Below, piece after piece: positions 28,414 through 37,767 of a stretch of DNA of 64,000 bases (its first letter is position 1; each line of letters starts with the position of its first letter). Source of the DNA: Acidovorax sp. A1169 (GTDB taxonomy: Bacteria > Pseudomonadota > Gammaproteobacteria > Burkholderiales > Burkholderiaceae_C). The position numbers and the translations under genes were made by a program. The notes beneath the pieces were generated by a model that did not search any database, was not told the origin of the DNA, and worked only from the letters and a program-made list of their open reading frames with translations. The stretch spans positions 434,001 to 498,000 of the forward strand of contig NZ_JAUZDX010000002.1 in assembly GCF_030704685.1 (NCBI RefSeq). Direction: 5' to 3'.

Positions 28414-29349
28414 TCAGCTGGACTTGGTGCGCTTTGTCGGCCGCTTGTCTTCAGCAGAGGTGGGCAACACCATCGCCTCCACCAGCAAGCTGGTGAAGGT
28501 GTCGTGCAAGGGCGAGACCGGCGCATTGCTCAGCGTGGCAATGCCCAGCTGGTAGCCGATGTGCGGCCGGAACGGGCGCGCGCTGATGCCGCCTTGCGGG
28601 CAATGCCGTGCCAGCAGCGCGTTGACGATGGACACCCCCAGGCCCTGCGCCACATGGGCGCAGGCCTCGCTGACCGAGTGCACCTCCAGCGCCACGCGGG
28701 GCTGCACGCGCTTCTGGCGGAACGCCATGTCGATCTCGTGGCGTATCTGGCGCTGGCGGCCCAGCAGGATCAGGCTGCAGTCGATCAGGTCGTCGGGGCT
28801 TACCTGCGCGAGGTGCTCCAGCGCATGCCCCTTGGGCATGATGCAAACAGCCTCTGAGTCGAGGGTTGCGAGCGTGCTGAGCCCCTGCATCTCCATCGGC
28901 AGGCGCACCAGGCCGATGTCGGCCTCGCGGCCGAGCAGGGCGTGCTCCGCGTCGCTGTACGAGCCCGAGAGCACCTCCAGCACCACATCGGGGTGGGCCC
29001 GCATGAAGCGTCTGGCCAGGGTCGGCATCAATGTGGTGGCCAGTGTGTTGGGCACGGCCACCTTGAGCAGCCGCCGCTTGAAACCACCCAGGCGCAACTG
29101 CTCGGCATGCCGGCGAAAGCACTGGGCCGAATCCATCAAACCCTGGGCGTCGTTGCGCAGGGCCTGCGCTTCGGCTGTCGGCGTCAGGCGCCCCTTCTCG
29201 CGCACGAACAGCCGCAGCGCGAGGCTCTCCTCCAGCTGCGCCAGCAGCCGGCTGATGGCTGGCTGCGACAGCCCCAGGCGCTCGGCCGCACCGGTGGTGG
29301 AGCCGCTGAGCATGATGGCGTGGAAGGCCTCGAGCTGCTTGAAATTCAT
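28414..29349 (-). CDS. LysR family transcriptional regulator
   Basis: A 311-residue regulator. The HTH reads MNFKQLEAFHAIMLSGSTTG and RLGLSQPAISRLLAQLEESL; the binding domain has LKVAVPNTLATTLMP, EADIGLVRLP and the C-terminal GVSIVNALLA. It is divergent from the porin-Bug-esterase genes (178 bp gap), which is the usual arrangement for a LysR gene controlling them. The start at 29349 matches the conserved MNFKQLEAF; longer in-frame starts exist but lie in the control region. Confidence 0.92.
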   Translation of the reverse strand: MNFKQLEAFHAIMLSGSTTGAAERLGLSQPAISRLLAQLEESLALRLFVREKGRLTPTAEAQALRNDAQGLMDSAQCFRRHAEQLRLGGFKRRLLKVAVPNTLATTLMPTLARRFMRAHPDVVLEVLSGSYSDAEHALLGREADIGLVRLPMEMQGLSTLATLDSEAVCIMPKGHALEHLAQVSPDDLIDCSLILLGRQRQIRHEIDMAFRQKRVQPRVALEVHSVSEACAHVAQGLGVSIVNALLARHCPQGGISARPFRPHIGYQLGIATLSNAPVSPLHDTFTSLLVEAMVLPTSAEDKRPTKRTKSS

Positions 29350-29527
29350 GGGCGGGTAGACCGTGTGTGTGCCATGTGCGTGCATCTTTGCACCGGCACC
29401 GCGCGGGCGCAAACACACAGCAATCTGCATAGGGTAATACGGCTTCGTCATAGCGTTGTGAGGACCTCCTTCGCTCCTCAGAATTCGTGGCGTCAGAACC
29501 CACACCCCATTCGAGGAGCGAGATTCC

Positions 29528-30565
29528 ATGAGGTCCATTTTTCCTGTGGCACCGGCTGCCAGCGGCCTGTTGCTGTTCATTTCTGCCGGTGCACCCGCCA
29601 TGGCGCAAGACCTGCAGGTCTATGGCCAGGTGCGGCTCACCGTCAACAACACCAAGACCGGAAATGCCGGCTCCGTCATGGAGGAGCGTGACAACGCCTC
29701 CCGCCTGGGCTTTCGGGGCAAGGAGGACCTGGGTGACGGCATGGCCGCCCTGTTCGGCCTGGAGATGGGGCTTGAAGCCGACTCCGGCGCCGCCACCACG
29801 CCCGCGTTCCGCAACAGCTACGTGGCCCTGCGTGGCGGCCTGGGCACGCTGGCGCTGGGCCGTTTGGATTCGGCGAACCCCACGGGCTCGCCCCTGTACT
29901 CGCAGGTCACGCGCATCACCTCGTTCGCGGCCAACGATGCCGGGGCCACGGCCATCGGCACGTCCATCCTCAATGCACGCAACCGCACGTCCAACGCTCT
30001 GGGCTATCAAAGCCCCAGCTGGAGCGGCGTGAACCTGCGTGCGCGCTACTACTTGCGCGGCGATACCAAGACGCCGGACCAGGAAAACGGCGCCAAATCG
30101 CTCGACCTGGGCCTCAACTATGCCGACGGCCCCTGGACCGCAGGCATCGGCTATGGCACCGACCGGCGACCGGGCGGCCTCCTGGCCAACGAGTTTTCCA
30201 GCAAATGGCAACTGGGGCTGCGCTACGACTTCGGTGCCGTCGAGCCCTATGTGCTGCTGGGCCGTGACCGCTATGCCGCATCCTCCGCCACCGCCACCGC
30301 CACCGCCACCGCCCGCGCCGACGTGGACTACTGGCTGGTGGGCAGCCGCTTCTCCACGGGCCCGCACGCCCTGGTGGTCAACCTGATGCAGCGCGACGTG
30401 CAGGCCTCGCAGCGGGGGCTTCGCAAGCGCCAGCAGATGGCTTATACCTATGCACTGTCCAAGCGCACAGAACTGCAGGCCTTCATCGACCGCGACGGCA
30501 TCGACTCCAGCCGCAGCAACGTGGCCGTGCGCGTGGTGGGTGCGGGGATGCGCCATGATTTCTAA
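29528..30565 (+). CDS. outer-membrane porin (Gram-negative porin family)
   Basis: A 345-residue beta-barrel porin. The signal peptide ends APAMAQ near 27, then DLQVYGQVRLTVNNT. Porin hallmarks are SRLGFRGKEDLGDGMAALFGLE, ALRGGLGTLALGRLDS and the C-terminal aromatic residue (GAGMRHDF) needed for assembly. A CCGCCA repeat (four full units, 30285-30308) encodes an Ala-Thr run in a presumed surface loop; unit changes would stay in frame. It is the first gene after the divergent LysR gene, with a GAGGAG ribosome-binding site. Confidence 0.93.
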   Translation: MRSIFPVAPAASGLLLFISAGAPAMAQDLQVYGQVRLTVNNTKTGNAGSVMEERDNASRLGFRGKEDLGDGMAALFGLEMGLEADSGAATTPAFRNSYVALRGGLGTLALGRLDSANPTGSPLYSQVTRITSFAANDAGATAIGTSILNARNRTSNALGYQSPSWSGVNLRARYYLRGDTKTPDQENGAKSLDLGLNYADGPWTAGIGYGTDRRPGGLLANEFSSKWQLGLRYDFGAVEPYVLLGRDRYAASSATATATATARADVDYWLVGSRFSTGPHALVVNLMQRDVQASQRGLRKRQQMAYTYALSKRTELQAFIDRDGIDSSRSNVAVRVVGAGMRHDF

Positions 30566-30623
30566 CCAGCCAGAACGCCTCGCCGCGCAACAACCGTACC
30601 AGCCATCTTGCAGGAGTTTCTTC

Positions 30624-31592
30624 ATGCCCCGAATCCAGCGAGCCATCGTGTCGATGCTGCTCCCTCTCGTGTTGTCCCAGCCCCTGCTCGCAGGGGCGGC
30701 CGAGTTTCCCGAGAAGCCCGTGCGCATCGTGGTCCCGTTCCCGGCAGGGGCAGCTGCCGATACGGCCATGCGTGTGGTGGCACGCAAGATGTCGGAACAA
30801 TGGCGGCAACCCGTTGTTGTTGACAACCGGCCCGGTGCGCACGGTTTCCAGGCGGTCACCTCGTCGGCAGCGGACGGGTACACGCTGCTCTTGGGCGCGG
30901 GCTCGGGCATGGTGACGGCACCACTGCTGTCCAGCAAGCTGCCCTACAACCCCTCGCGCGACTTCATGCCCGTGGGGCGCGTGGTGGTCAACGTCCCCAT
31001 CCTGACCACGCACCCAGGCCTGCAGACGCGTACAGTGCGCGAACTGGTCGAGCTGGCCCGCAAGAGCCCCGGCACCCTGAACTACAGCACCAGCGGCAAT
31101 GGCAGCCCCGGGCATTTGTCGATGGAGATGTTGCAGGCGGCGACGGGCACCAAGATGGTCCAGATCCCCTACAAGGGCGGCGGCCCCGCCGTGAACGAAC
31201 TGGTGGGCGGCCATGTGCATCTGGGCATGAATGCCGTGCCGAGCGTGTTTGCGCACATCAAGGCCGGCAGGCTGGTGCCCCTGGCGGTGGCCAGTGCCAA
31301 GCGTTCGCGAGCCTTTCCCCAGGTACCGACGATGGCCGAGGCCGGCGTGAAAGACTTCGAGTACGACATCTGGTACGCCCTGTTCGCCCCCACGGGCACG
31401 CCCCCTGAGCTGGTCGCCCGCATCAGCAAGGCGCTCAACACCGCGCTGGCCGATGCGCAGGTGAGCGAGCTGCTCGTGACCCAGGGCGCGGAGCCGGCAC
31501 CCACCACGCCACAGGAGCTGGCGCGCTTCATCCAGGAAGACACCGCGCGCTGGGCCAAGCTGGTCAAGGAACGCAATCTCAAGCTCGACTGA
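30624..31592 (+). CDS. Bug/TctC family substrate-binding protein
   Basis: A 322-residue periplasmic binding protein of the Bordetella uptake gene (Bug) family. The signal peptide ends near 26, then EFPEKPVRIVVPFPAGAAAD, the family start. Other family marks are VVVDNRPGAHG, the GTLNYSTSGNGSPGHLSMEM segment and MVQIPYKGGGPAVNELVGGH. The ligand is usually a carboxylate and is unknown here. It sits between a porin and a CocE-type hydrolase, suggesting uptake of an ester or carboxylated compound that the hydrolase cleaves. No TctAB permease is adjacent. Confidence 0.93.
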   Translation: MPRIQRAIVSMLLPLVLSQPLLAGAAEFPEKPVRIVVPFPAGAAADTAMRVVARKMSEQWRQPVVVDNRPGAHGFQAVTSSAADGYTLLLGAGSGMVTAPLLSSKLPYNPSRDFMPVGRVVVNVPILTTHPGLQTRTVRELVELARKSPGTLNYSTSGNGSPGHLSMEMLQAATGTKMVQIPYKGGGPAVNELVGGHVHLGMNAVPSVFAHIKAGRLVPLAVASAKRSRAFPQVPTMAEAGVKDFEYDIWYALFAPTGTPPELVARISKALNTALADAQVSELLVTQGAEPAPTTPQELARFIQEDTARWAKLVKERNLKLD

Positions 31593-31605
31593 GCGGGGCC
31601 ATTCC

Positions 31606-33465
31606 ATGAACACGACTTCGACGGCTGCCGCCCACGGCAGCGTGACCCGGTACACCCACCGCGTGCCAATGCGCGACGGGGTGCACCTCGCCACCGACCT
31701 GTACCTGCCCGCGCAATCCTCCGGGCCCTGGCCTGTGCTGCTGGAGCGCACCCCCTACGGCAAGGATGCCGAGACCCGGCGCGAACGCACGGCCGCCAAC
31801 CCCTCGCCCCTCCGGCGCGGCGAGGTGGCCGCCCGCTTTGCCGAGGCCGGCTACGCCGTGGTGGTGCAGGACTGTCGCGGCCGCTTCGACTCCGAAGGCC
31901 AGTTCACCAAGTACTTGGGCGAGGCCCACGACGGTGCCGACACCCTGCAGTGGATCATGGCCCAGCCCTGGTGCAACGGCACGGTGGGCACCTACGGCCT
32001 GTCGTACGCGGCCCACACCCAGACGGCGCTGGCCAGCCAGCGGCCGGCGGGCCTCAAGGCCATGTTCCTCGAATGCGGCGGCTTCGCCAACGCCTACCGG
32101 GGCGGCATCCGCCATGGCGGCGCGTTCGAGCTCAAGCAGGCGGTGTGGGCGCTGCGCAATGCGCGCAGCGGCAGCAACCGCATCAGCGAGTCCGCACGCC
32201 AGGCCCTGGACGCGGCCGACATTGGCGACTGGTTCCTGCGCTTGCCCTGGTCGCGCGGTGACTCGCCGCTGCAATGGGCGCCCGAGTACGAGGACTACCT
32301 CTTCGGGCAATGGGAGCGTGGTGCCTTCGACGACTACTGGCGCCAGCCCGAGCTGTATGCGGCGGGCCACTACGAGGCCTTCGACGGGGTGGCCGCCATG
32401 ATGGTGTGCGGCTGGTGGGACCCCTACGCCCAGACCACGACGGACAACTACCTGGGGCTCTCCCAACGTGGTCACAACGGCCTGCGCATGGTGCTTGGCC
32501 CCTGGACCCATGGCGAGCGCAGCGTACCGTACGCAGGGGACGTGGACTTCGGCCCTGCCGCCGTGCTCGATGGACAACTCGCGCCCGACTATGTGGCCAT
32601 GCGGCTGGCGTGGTTCGACCACTGGCTCAAGGGCGTTGCCCTGCCGCCGGCTATGGACGACACCGTGCGCTACTTTCGCATGGGCGGCGGCACCGGGCGC
32701 CGCACGCCGGCCGGCCGGCTCGACCATGGCGGCAGCTGGCGCAGCGCCGGCCACTGGCCCCTGCCCGGCACCGCCTTCGTGCCCTGGTACTTGGGCGCGG
32801 ACGGTGCGCTCGCGCCCGTGCACCCCGACCGCGATGAAGCGCTGGGTTTCGATTTCGACCCGGCGTCCCCGGTGCCCACCATCGGCGGCTCCATCACCTC
32901 GGGCGAGCCCCTGATGGTGGCGGGCGCCTACGACCAGCGCACCAGCGAACAGGTCTTCGGGGCCCGGGCACCCCATGGCCCCCTGGCGCGGCGGCCCGAT
33001 GTACTGGTCTTCCAGACGCCTGTGCTTGACGAGGATATGGAGGTTTCGGGGCCGATCACCATCGAGTTGTGGGTTTCCTCCACGGCCCCTGACACGGACT
33101 TCACGGCCAAGCTGATCGACCAGTACCCGCCCAACGAAGACTACCCCGAGGGCTATGCGATGAACCTCACGGATGGCATCCTTCGCTGCCGCTACCGGGG
33201 CTCGTGGGAGACCCCCGAGATGATGCCGCCCGGCGAGGTGGTGCAGATCACCATCGAGCCCATGCCCACCTCCAACCTGTTTCGCAAGGGGCACCGGATT
33301 CGCCTGGACATCTCGAGCAGCAACTTCCCGCGCTTCGACGTCAATCCCAACACCGGCGCGGCAGAGGGCAGTGCCGGGCCGCGCGTGGTGGCCCGCAACA
33401 GCGTGCACATGGGGCGCAACTGGCCGTCGCGGGTGGTGCTGCCGGTGATTTCGGCACGGCCCTGA
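31606..33465 (+). CDS. CocE/NonD family hydrolase
   Basis: A 619-residue alpha/beta-hydrolase of the X-Pro dipeptidyl peptidase/cocaine esterase type. The nucleophile is Ser133 in TYGLSYAAHT, followed by Asp272 in GWWDPYAQTT and His302 in GPWTHGERS. The C-terminal jelly-roll domain (PepX_C) covers about 430-615, including RFDVNPNTG. There is no signal peptide, so it is cytoplasmic. It starts 13 bp after the Bug-protein gene and is likely co-transcribed under the LysR gene at 28414. Natural substrate unknown; family members cleave esters and amides. Confidence 0.9.
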   Translation: MNTTSTAAAHGSVTRYTHRVPMRDGVHLATDLYLPAQSSGPWPVLLERTPYGKDAETRRERTAANPSPLRRGEVAARFAEAGYAVVVQDCRGRFDSEGQFTKYLGEAHDGADTLQWIMAQPWCNGTVGTYGLSYAAHTQTALASQRPAGLKAMFLECGGFANAYRGGIRHGGAFELKQAVWALRNARSGSNRISESARQALDAADIGDWFLRLPWSRGDSPLQWAPEYEDYLFGQWERGAFDDYWRQPELYAAGHYEAFDGVAAMMVCGWWDPYAQTTTDNYLGLSQRGHNGLRMVLGPWTHGERSVPYAGDVDFGPAAVLDGQLAPDYVAMRLAWFDHWLKGVALPPAMDDTVRYFRMGGGTGRRTPAGRLDHGGSWRSAGHWPLPGTAFVPWYLGADGALAPVHPDRDEALGFDFDPASPVPTIGGSITSGEPLMVAGAYDQRTSEQVFGARAPHGPLARRPDVLVFQTPVLDEDMEVSGPITIELWVSSTAPDTDFTAKLIDQYPPNEDYPEGYAMNLTDGILRCRYRGSWETPEMMPPGEVVQITIEPMPTSNLFRKGHRIRLDISSSNFPRFDVNPNTGAAEGSAGPRVVARNSVHMGRNWPSRVVLPVISARP

Positions 33466-33483
33466 ACCGGGGCGGGGCCCGGC

Positions 33484-34329
33484 TCAGGCGTGTGCTGGCG
33501 CGCCGTCACCCCGGTGCCGCCAGCGCGCCACGCTCTCGATCACCAGCACCGTGCACACCATCCAGGTGCCGCCCAGCAGCCAGCCGGCCAGCACGTCGCT
33601 GGCGTAGTGCACCTGCAGCACCATGCGGCTCCAGCCGGTGGTGAAGACCAGCATGCCTGCCAGCACCACGCAGGGCACATGCCAGCGCGGTGGCAGCAGG
33701 CGCGTGGCCAGGTAGGCCAGCAGGGTGTAGGCCACCATCGAGGCGCTGCTGTGCCCGCTGGGAAAGCTGTAGCCATCGGCCTGCGCCACGCCATGGTGCA
33801 GATGCTCGGGCCGGGCGCGTTCAAAAATGCTTTTCAAAATGCGCGTCAGCGCCCCATTGCCCGCCAGGGCCGCCAGCCAGCCCGTGGCCAGCAGCCGGTG
33901 GCCGCGCCACCACAGGGCGGCTGCCACCAGGGCCGTGAGCGTGGTGAGCACGGCGGTGTCGCCCAGGTGGGTGAGGGTGGCAAAGAAACGCAGCACCCCG
34001 GTGGCGGCATGCAGGCGCAGGGCGTTGGCAATGGCGTCGTCCACCGCGCCCCAGTCGCCGTCTTGCTCGCTGCCGCTTTCGGCCAGCTCGGCGATCACGC
34101 TGCCCGCCAGCACCATGGCACAGGCGGCGCCCAGCATGCCCGCCAGCAGGGCCCAGCGCGGGTCGATGGCCATGGGCAGCGTGCGCTGCAGCAGCGGGCC
34201 GCAGCGCTGGCGCACGGTGCGCAGGCCCCACAGGGCCAGGGGCCCGGCCAGGCTGGCCAGCACCAGGCCGGCCAGCCACCAGCCCAGAGGGTGGTTGGAG
34301 ATCAGGGTGCCGATGGCGGTGGCTTGCAT
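33484..34329 (-). CDS. PAP2 family membrane phosphatase
   Basis: A 281-residue inner-membrane phosphatase with about six helices. All three active-site motifs are present: KSIFERARP (KX6RP), YSFPSGHSS, and SRMVLQVHYASDVLAG (SRX5HX3D). Family members dephosphorylate phosphatidic acid, phosphatidylglycerol phosphate or undecaprenyl pyrophosphate; an adjacent divergent diacylglycerol-kinase-like gene points to lipid turnover. It converges on the CocE-type gene with an 18-bp gap. Confidence 0.92.
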   Translation of the reverse strand: MQATAIGTLISNHPLGWWLAGLVLASLAGPLALWGLRTVRQRCGPLLQRTLPMAIDPRWALLAGMLGAACAMVLAGSVIAELAESGSEQDGDWGAVDDAIANALRLHAATGVLRFFATLTHLGDTAVLTTLTALVAAALWWRGHRLLATGWLAALAGNGALTRILKSIFERARPEHLHHGVAQADGYSFPSGHSSASMVAYTLLAYLATRLLPPRWHVPCVVLAGMLVFTTGWSRMVLQVHYASDVLAGWLLGGTWMVCTVLVIESVARWRHRGDGAPAHA

Positions 34330-34541
34330 GGGATCGGTTGGCAGCAGCAGCAGTTGTAGGTGGGTGACGGGTCGATGCTGCCTGTTGTACCGCAGCGCGC
34401 ATCACCCCTTCGCGCCGGGCGTGAATGTAGGACAAGGCGCCGACAGATTCACAGCGCCGTGGCTGACAATGGCGGGCCGGTGACCAGGGCACCATAGGTA
34501 CAGCGGCGCCATGCCGTCTTATCGGAGCCTGCCTTTCATCC

Positions 34542-35639
34542 ATGACCACTGCCCCTCGACCCCCTGCCGTCCACCCCCATGGGCGCATTCACCTCGTGGT
34601 GCCCAAGCGCCCGGGTGCTGATTTCGACCTGGTCCGCGCCAAGCTCGAAGGGGCCTTTGCCGCCCATGCGCACGACGTGGTGTGGCATGTGCCCGACGAG
34701 CGTGGCGACATCGTCGATCTGGCCCACAAGGCCGTGCGCGATGCGCAGGCCGATGGCGGGCTGGTCGTGGCTGCCGGGGGCGACGGCACCATCAACGCAG
34801 TCGCTGCGGCGGCCCTGCGCGAGGCGGTGCCCATGGGCGTGATACCCATGGGCACCTTCAACTACTTCAGCCGCGAGCATGCTCTGGCGCTCGACCCCGA
34901 GGTGGCCGTGCAGGACATGCTGCACGCCATGGAGCGCGGCGACATGCGCCCGGTGCAGGTGGGCTTCGTCAACGACCGCATGTTCGTGGTGAACGCCGCC
35001 GTCGGCCTGTACCCGCGCCTGCTGGCCGAGCGCGAGATGGCCTCCAAACGCTTTGGCCGCTCGCGCATGGTGGCCATCCTGTCGGCAGTGTGGAGCATGT
35101 TCCGCCCCGCCGGCGGGCGGCGCTGGCGCGTCATCATGCGCACGCACGAAGGTGCCCAGGCCCAGCAGGAGGAGCACCTGGTCACCACCCTGTTCGTCGG
35201 CAACAACCCGCTGCAACTGGGCCGCATGGGGCTGGAGCAGGCCCAATCTGTAGCCGATGGCGGGCAGCTCGGTGTCGTGCTGCTGCAACCGCAGGACCGC
35301 TGGGCCGTGGCCCGCACGGTATGGCACGCCGCCACCGGCCAACTGGCGCGCGACAGCGCCGTGATGAGCATGGCCTGTGCCGAGATGACCGTGGCCCCCG
35401 CCAGCTGGCGGCCCGCGCAGGTGAAAGTGGCTTTCGATGGCGAGCGCGAATGGATGGCGCCGCCGCTGCGCTTTCGGGTACACGACCAACCCCTGTGGCT
35501 GGTCACGCGCACCACGCTCGACCGGGATGGCGCCGCCGCTGCGCAGCATGAGCAGGTGGCCGTGGCTGTCGAACCCGCTGCTCCCGCTGTCGTCCCCCTG
35601 CCTGCGCTGGGTGCAGCGGCAGCCGTGGCGGCTTCCTGA
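34542..35639 (+). CDS. diacylglycerol kinase-like lipid kinase
   Basis: A 365-residue soluble kinase of the DAGKc/YegS type. The nucleotide-binding part has VVAAGGDGTINAVAAAAL and the substrate part MGTFNYFSREHAL, then MFVVNAAVGLYPRL. The C-terminal tail of about 35 residues is Ala/Pro-rich. It phosphorylates a lipid such as diacylglycerol, or another lipid alcohol. Divergent from the PAP2 phosphatase (212 bp), and 29 bp before the metallophosphoesterase, so these may work in one lipid-phosphate pathway. Confidence 0.9.
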   Translation: MTTAPRPPAVHPHGRIHLVVPKRPGADFDLVRAKLEGAFAAHAHDVVWHVPDERGDIVDLAHKAVRDAQADGGLVVAAGGDGTINAVAAAALREAVPMGVIPMGTFNYFSREHALALDPEVAVQDMLHAMERGDMRPVQVGFVNDRMFVVNAAVGLYPRLLAEREMASKRFGRSRMVAILSAVWSMFRPAGGRRWRVIMRTHEGAQAQQEEHLVTTLFVGNNPLQLGRMGLEQAQSVADGGQLGVVLLQPQDRWAVARTVWHAATGQLARDSAVMSMACAEMTVAPASWRPAQVKVAFDGEREWMAPPLRFRVHDQPLWLVTRTTLDRDGAAAAQHEQVAVAVEPAAPAVVPLPALGAAAAVAAS

Positions 35640-35668
35640 TCTCCTGCCGCCCCTGTACCCTACGCCCC

Positions 35669-36481
35669 ATGTCCGTTCTGATGCACCTGTCCGACCTGCA
35701 CTTCGGCGCGCACGAGCCCGTCGTCTGCCGGGCGGTGCAGGCCCTGGCGCGCCAGCTCGGGGTGTCGGTGGTGGTGGTCTCTGGCGATGTCACGCAGCGC
35801 GCCACCGCCCCCCAGTTCGCGCAGGCGGCCAGCTTCATCCGCGGGCTCGATGCCGGTGCCTCGGTGGTGCTGCCGGGCAACCATGATTTGCCGCTGTTCG
35901 CTTGGTGGCTGCGCTGGGGTCGGGCCTACAAGCGCTTCGAGCACGAGTTCGGCAAGGACCTGGAGCCCGTGCGGCACCTGGGCCGTTTCTTCATCGTCGG
36001 CGTGAACACCACGCGCCCCTGGCGCCACGAGCGCGGCAGCCTCTCCAGCGCGCAGATCGCGCGGGTCGAGAAACAGCTGGCCGAGGCCTACGAAGAGCCC
36101 TGGCGCATCGTCGTCGCCCACCACCCGCTCGCCGCCCGCAATACCCAGGACAAGGAACACCGCCCCGCGCGCGCCGACGAGGCCCTGCTGCGCTGGCGCG
36201 ATGCCGGTGCGCAGATGCTGCTGTCCGGCCACGCCCACGCCGCCGGCCTGCTGCAGCCGCTGCCCGGCCTGTGGGTCAGCCAGGCCGGCACGGCCGTATC
36301 GCACCGCCTGCGCCATGGCTACCCCAACAGCCTGGTCATCCTGAGCCACGAGGCCGACGCGCACGACTCCGAGAAAGTGCTGCGCTGGGCTGCGCGCTGG
36401 GACTACGACCCCGAGCGTGCCGCCTTCCACTGCGTGCAGCGGCAGTGGGTGGACGACCCGACAGGGGCTTTGGCAGTTTGA
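35669..36481 (+). CDS. metallophosphoesterase (calcineurin-like)
   Basis: A 270-residue phosphoesterase with a two-metal site. Motifs in order: MHLSDLHFG (Asp9, His11), VVSGDVTQRA, VVLPGNHDLP, VAHHPLA and LSGHAHAAG. No signal peptide. Similar genes follow diacylglycerol-kinase-like genes in related bacteria and may hydrolyse a lipid or nucleotide phosphate. Likely co-transcribed with the upstream kinase. Confidence 0.92.
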   Translation: MSVLMHLSDLHFGAHEPVVCRAVQALARQLGVSVVVVSGDVTQRATAPQFAQAASFIRGLDAGASVVLPGNHDLPLFAWWLRWGRAYKRFEHEFGKDLEPVRHLGRFFIVGVNTTRPWRHERGSLSSAQIARVEKQLAEAYEEPWRIVVAHHPLAARNTQDKEHRPARADEALLRWRDAGAQMLLSGHAHAAGLLQPLPGLWVSQAGTAVSHRLRHGYPNSLVILSHEADAHDSEKVLRWAARWDYDPERAAFHCVQRQWVDDPTGALAV

Positions 36482-36665
36482 ATGCCCGCACAGTGCGCAC
36501 GCGCACGAGCTGCTGTGCCAGGCCCGTCGCGCCCACTCGCTGGTTGTTTTTCCTGGTCGTTTTCCCGCGGGCGGCTTGACCGATGGCCCGGCGCACCCCT
36601 ATTCTGGCTGGCGGGCGCCTCCATGGCCCCGGCCCTTCTCATTGGAACCATTGCGCTTGCCGCCC

Positions 36666-37751
36666 ATGCACAAAGAATTCAACCACGATGCCCTGCGCCG
36701 CCTGCAGGCGCTGATTGCCCGCGAAACGGGCGCCCCGCTCAACGAGGCGGCCACGGCCGAGATGGCGGCCATCCTGCGCGGCAGCGAGGGGCCTGATGGC
36801 GTGCTCAATGAAAGCCTGTCGGTGGCTCCGCGCGAGGTCACCATCCTGTTGGCCGACCTGCGCGGCTTCACGGCCTTGTCGGCATCGCTGCCTGCGGGCG
36901 TGGTGATCCCTGCGCTCAACCGCTGCCTGGCCATGCTCAGCGAGGTGGTCTTCAAGCACGGCGGCGCCATCGACAAGTTCATGGGCGACTCCATCATGGT
37001 GCTCTTCGGCGCACCCGTGGCGCGTGAGGACGATGTGGACCGCGCCCTGATGTGCGCCGTCGAGATGCAGATGGCCATGCGCGACCTGAACCTGGCCCAC
37101 ATGCGCGAGCGCCTGCCCGAGGTGTTTCTGGGCATTGGCGTGAACACCGGCACGGTGATGGCCGGGCGCTTCGGGTCGGACGTGTACTCCGAATACACCG
37201 TCATCGGCGAAGAGGTCAACCTCGCCTCGCGCATCGAGGCCTTCAGCCTGCGCGGGCAGGTGCTCATCAGCGAGGCGACCTACCAGCGCTGCTGGGGGCT
37301 GGTGTCGGCATCGGCCCCCATGCAGGTCTACGTCAAGGGGCGCCAGCAGCCCGTGGGCCTGCGCGAGCTGGTGGCCATCCCCTCGCGCAAGCTCAAGGTG
37401 CCGCGCCAGGAGTTTCGCCGCAGTCACCGCGTGGACACGCGCCTGCCCTGCCTGTGCCAGCGCATACAGGACAAGATCATCGTGCCGCAGATCGTGCATG
37501 CCGCCATCCGCGACATCGGCTACCACGGCCTGCTGGTGGAGCTGACCGAAGAGCTGGCCCTGCACAGCGAGCTCAAGCTTGAATTCGACCTGACCCTGGT
37601 CGAATACCACGCCACCGACGTCTACGCCCGCGTCATCACCTTGAAGCCCGAAGGTGGCCAGTGGCTGGCGGGCCTGGAGTTCACCTCCATCAGCCCCGAG
37701 TGCCATGCCAAGGTGCAGATGTTCGTGCAGTTGCTGGTGGCGGCGCGATAG
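36666..37751 (+). CDS. class III adenylate/guanylate cyclase with C-terminal PilZ-like domain
   Basis: A 361-residue cytoplasmic protein. The cyclase catalytic domain (about 55-215) shows metal-binding Asp64 (ILLADLRGFTALS) and Asp108 (DKFMGDSIMVLFG), with GVNTGTVMAGRFGS and YTVIGEEVNLASRIE, so it should be active. From about 255 a PilZ-like domain follows: RRSHR (the RxxxR motif) and DIGYHG, where the usual Ser of D/NxSxxG is Gly. The combination suggests that cyclic-di-GMP tunes cyclic nucleotide synthesis. The ATG at 36666 follows a 184-bp gap after the phosphoesterase. Confidence 0.88.
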   Translation: MHKEFNHDALRRLQALIARETGAPLNEAATAEMAAILRGSEGPDGVLNESLSVAPREVTILLADLRGFTALSASLPAGVVIPALNRCLAMLSEVVFKHGGAIDKFMGDSIMVLFGAPVAREDDVDRALMCAVEMQMAMRDLNLAHMRERLPEVFLGIGVNTGTVMAGRFGSDVYSEYTVIGEEVNLASRIEAFSLRGQVLISEATYQRCWGLVSASAPMQVYVKGRQQPVGLRELVAIPSRKLKVPRQEFRRSHRVDTRLPCLCQRIQDKIIVPQIVHAAIRDIGYHGLLVELTEELALHSELKLEFDLTLVEYHATDVYARVITLKPEGGQWLAGLEFTSISPECHAKVQMFVQLLVAAR

Positions 37752-37767
37752 GTTCCGAGGCCTGTGC

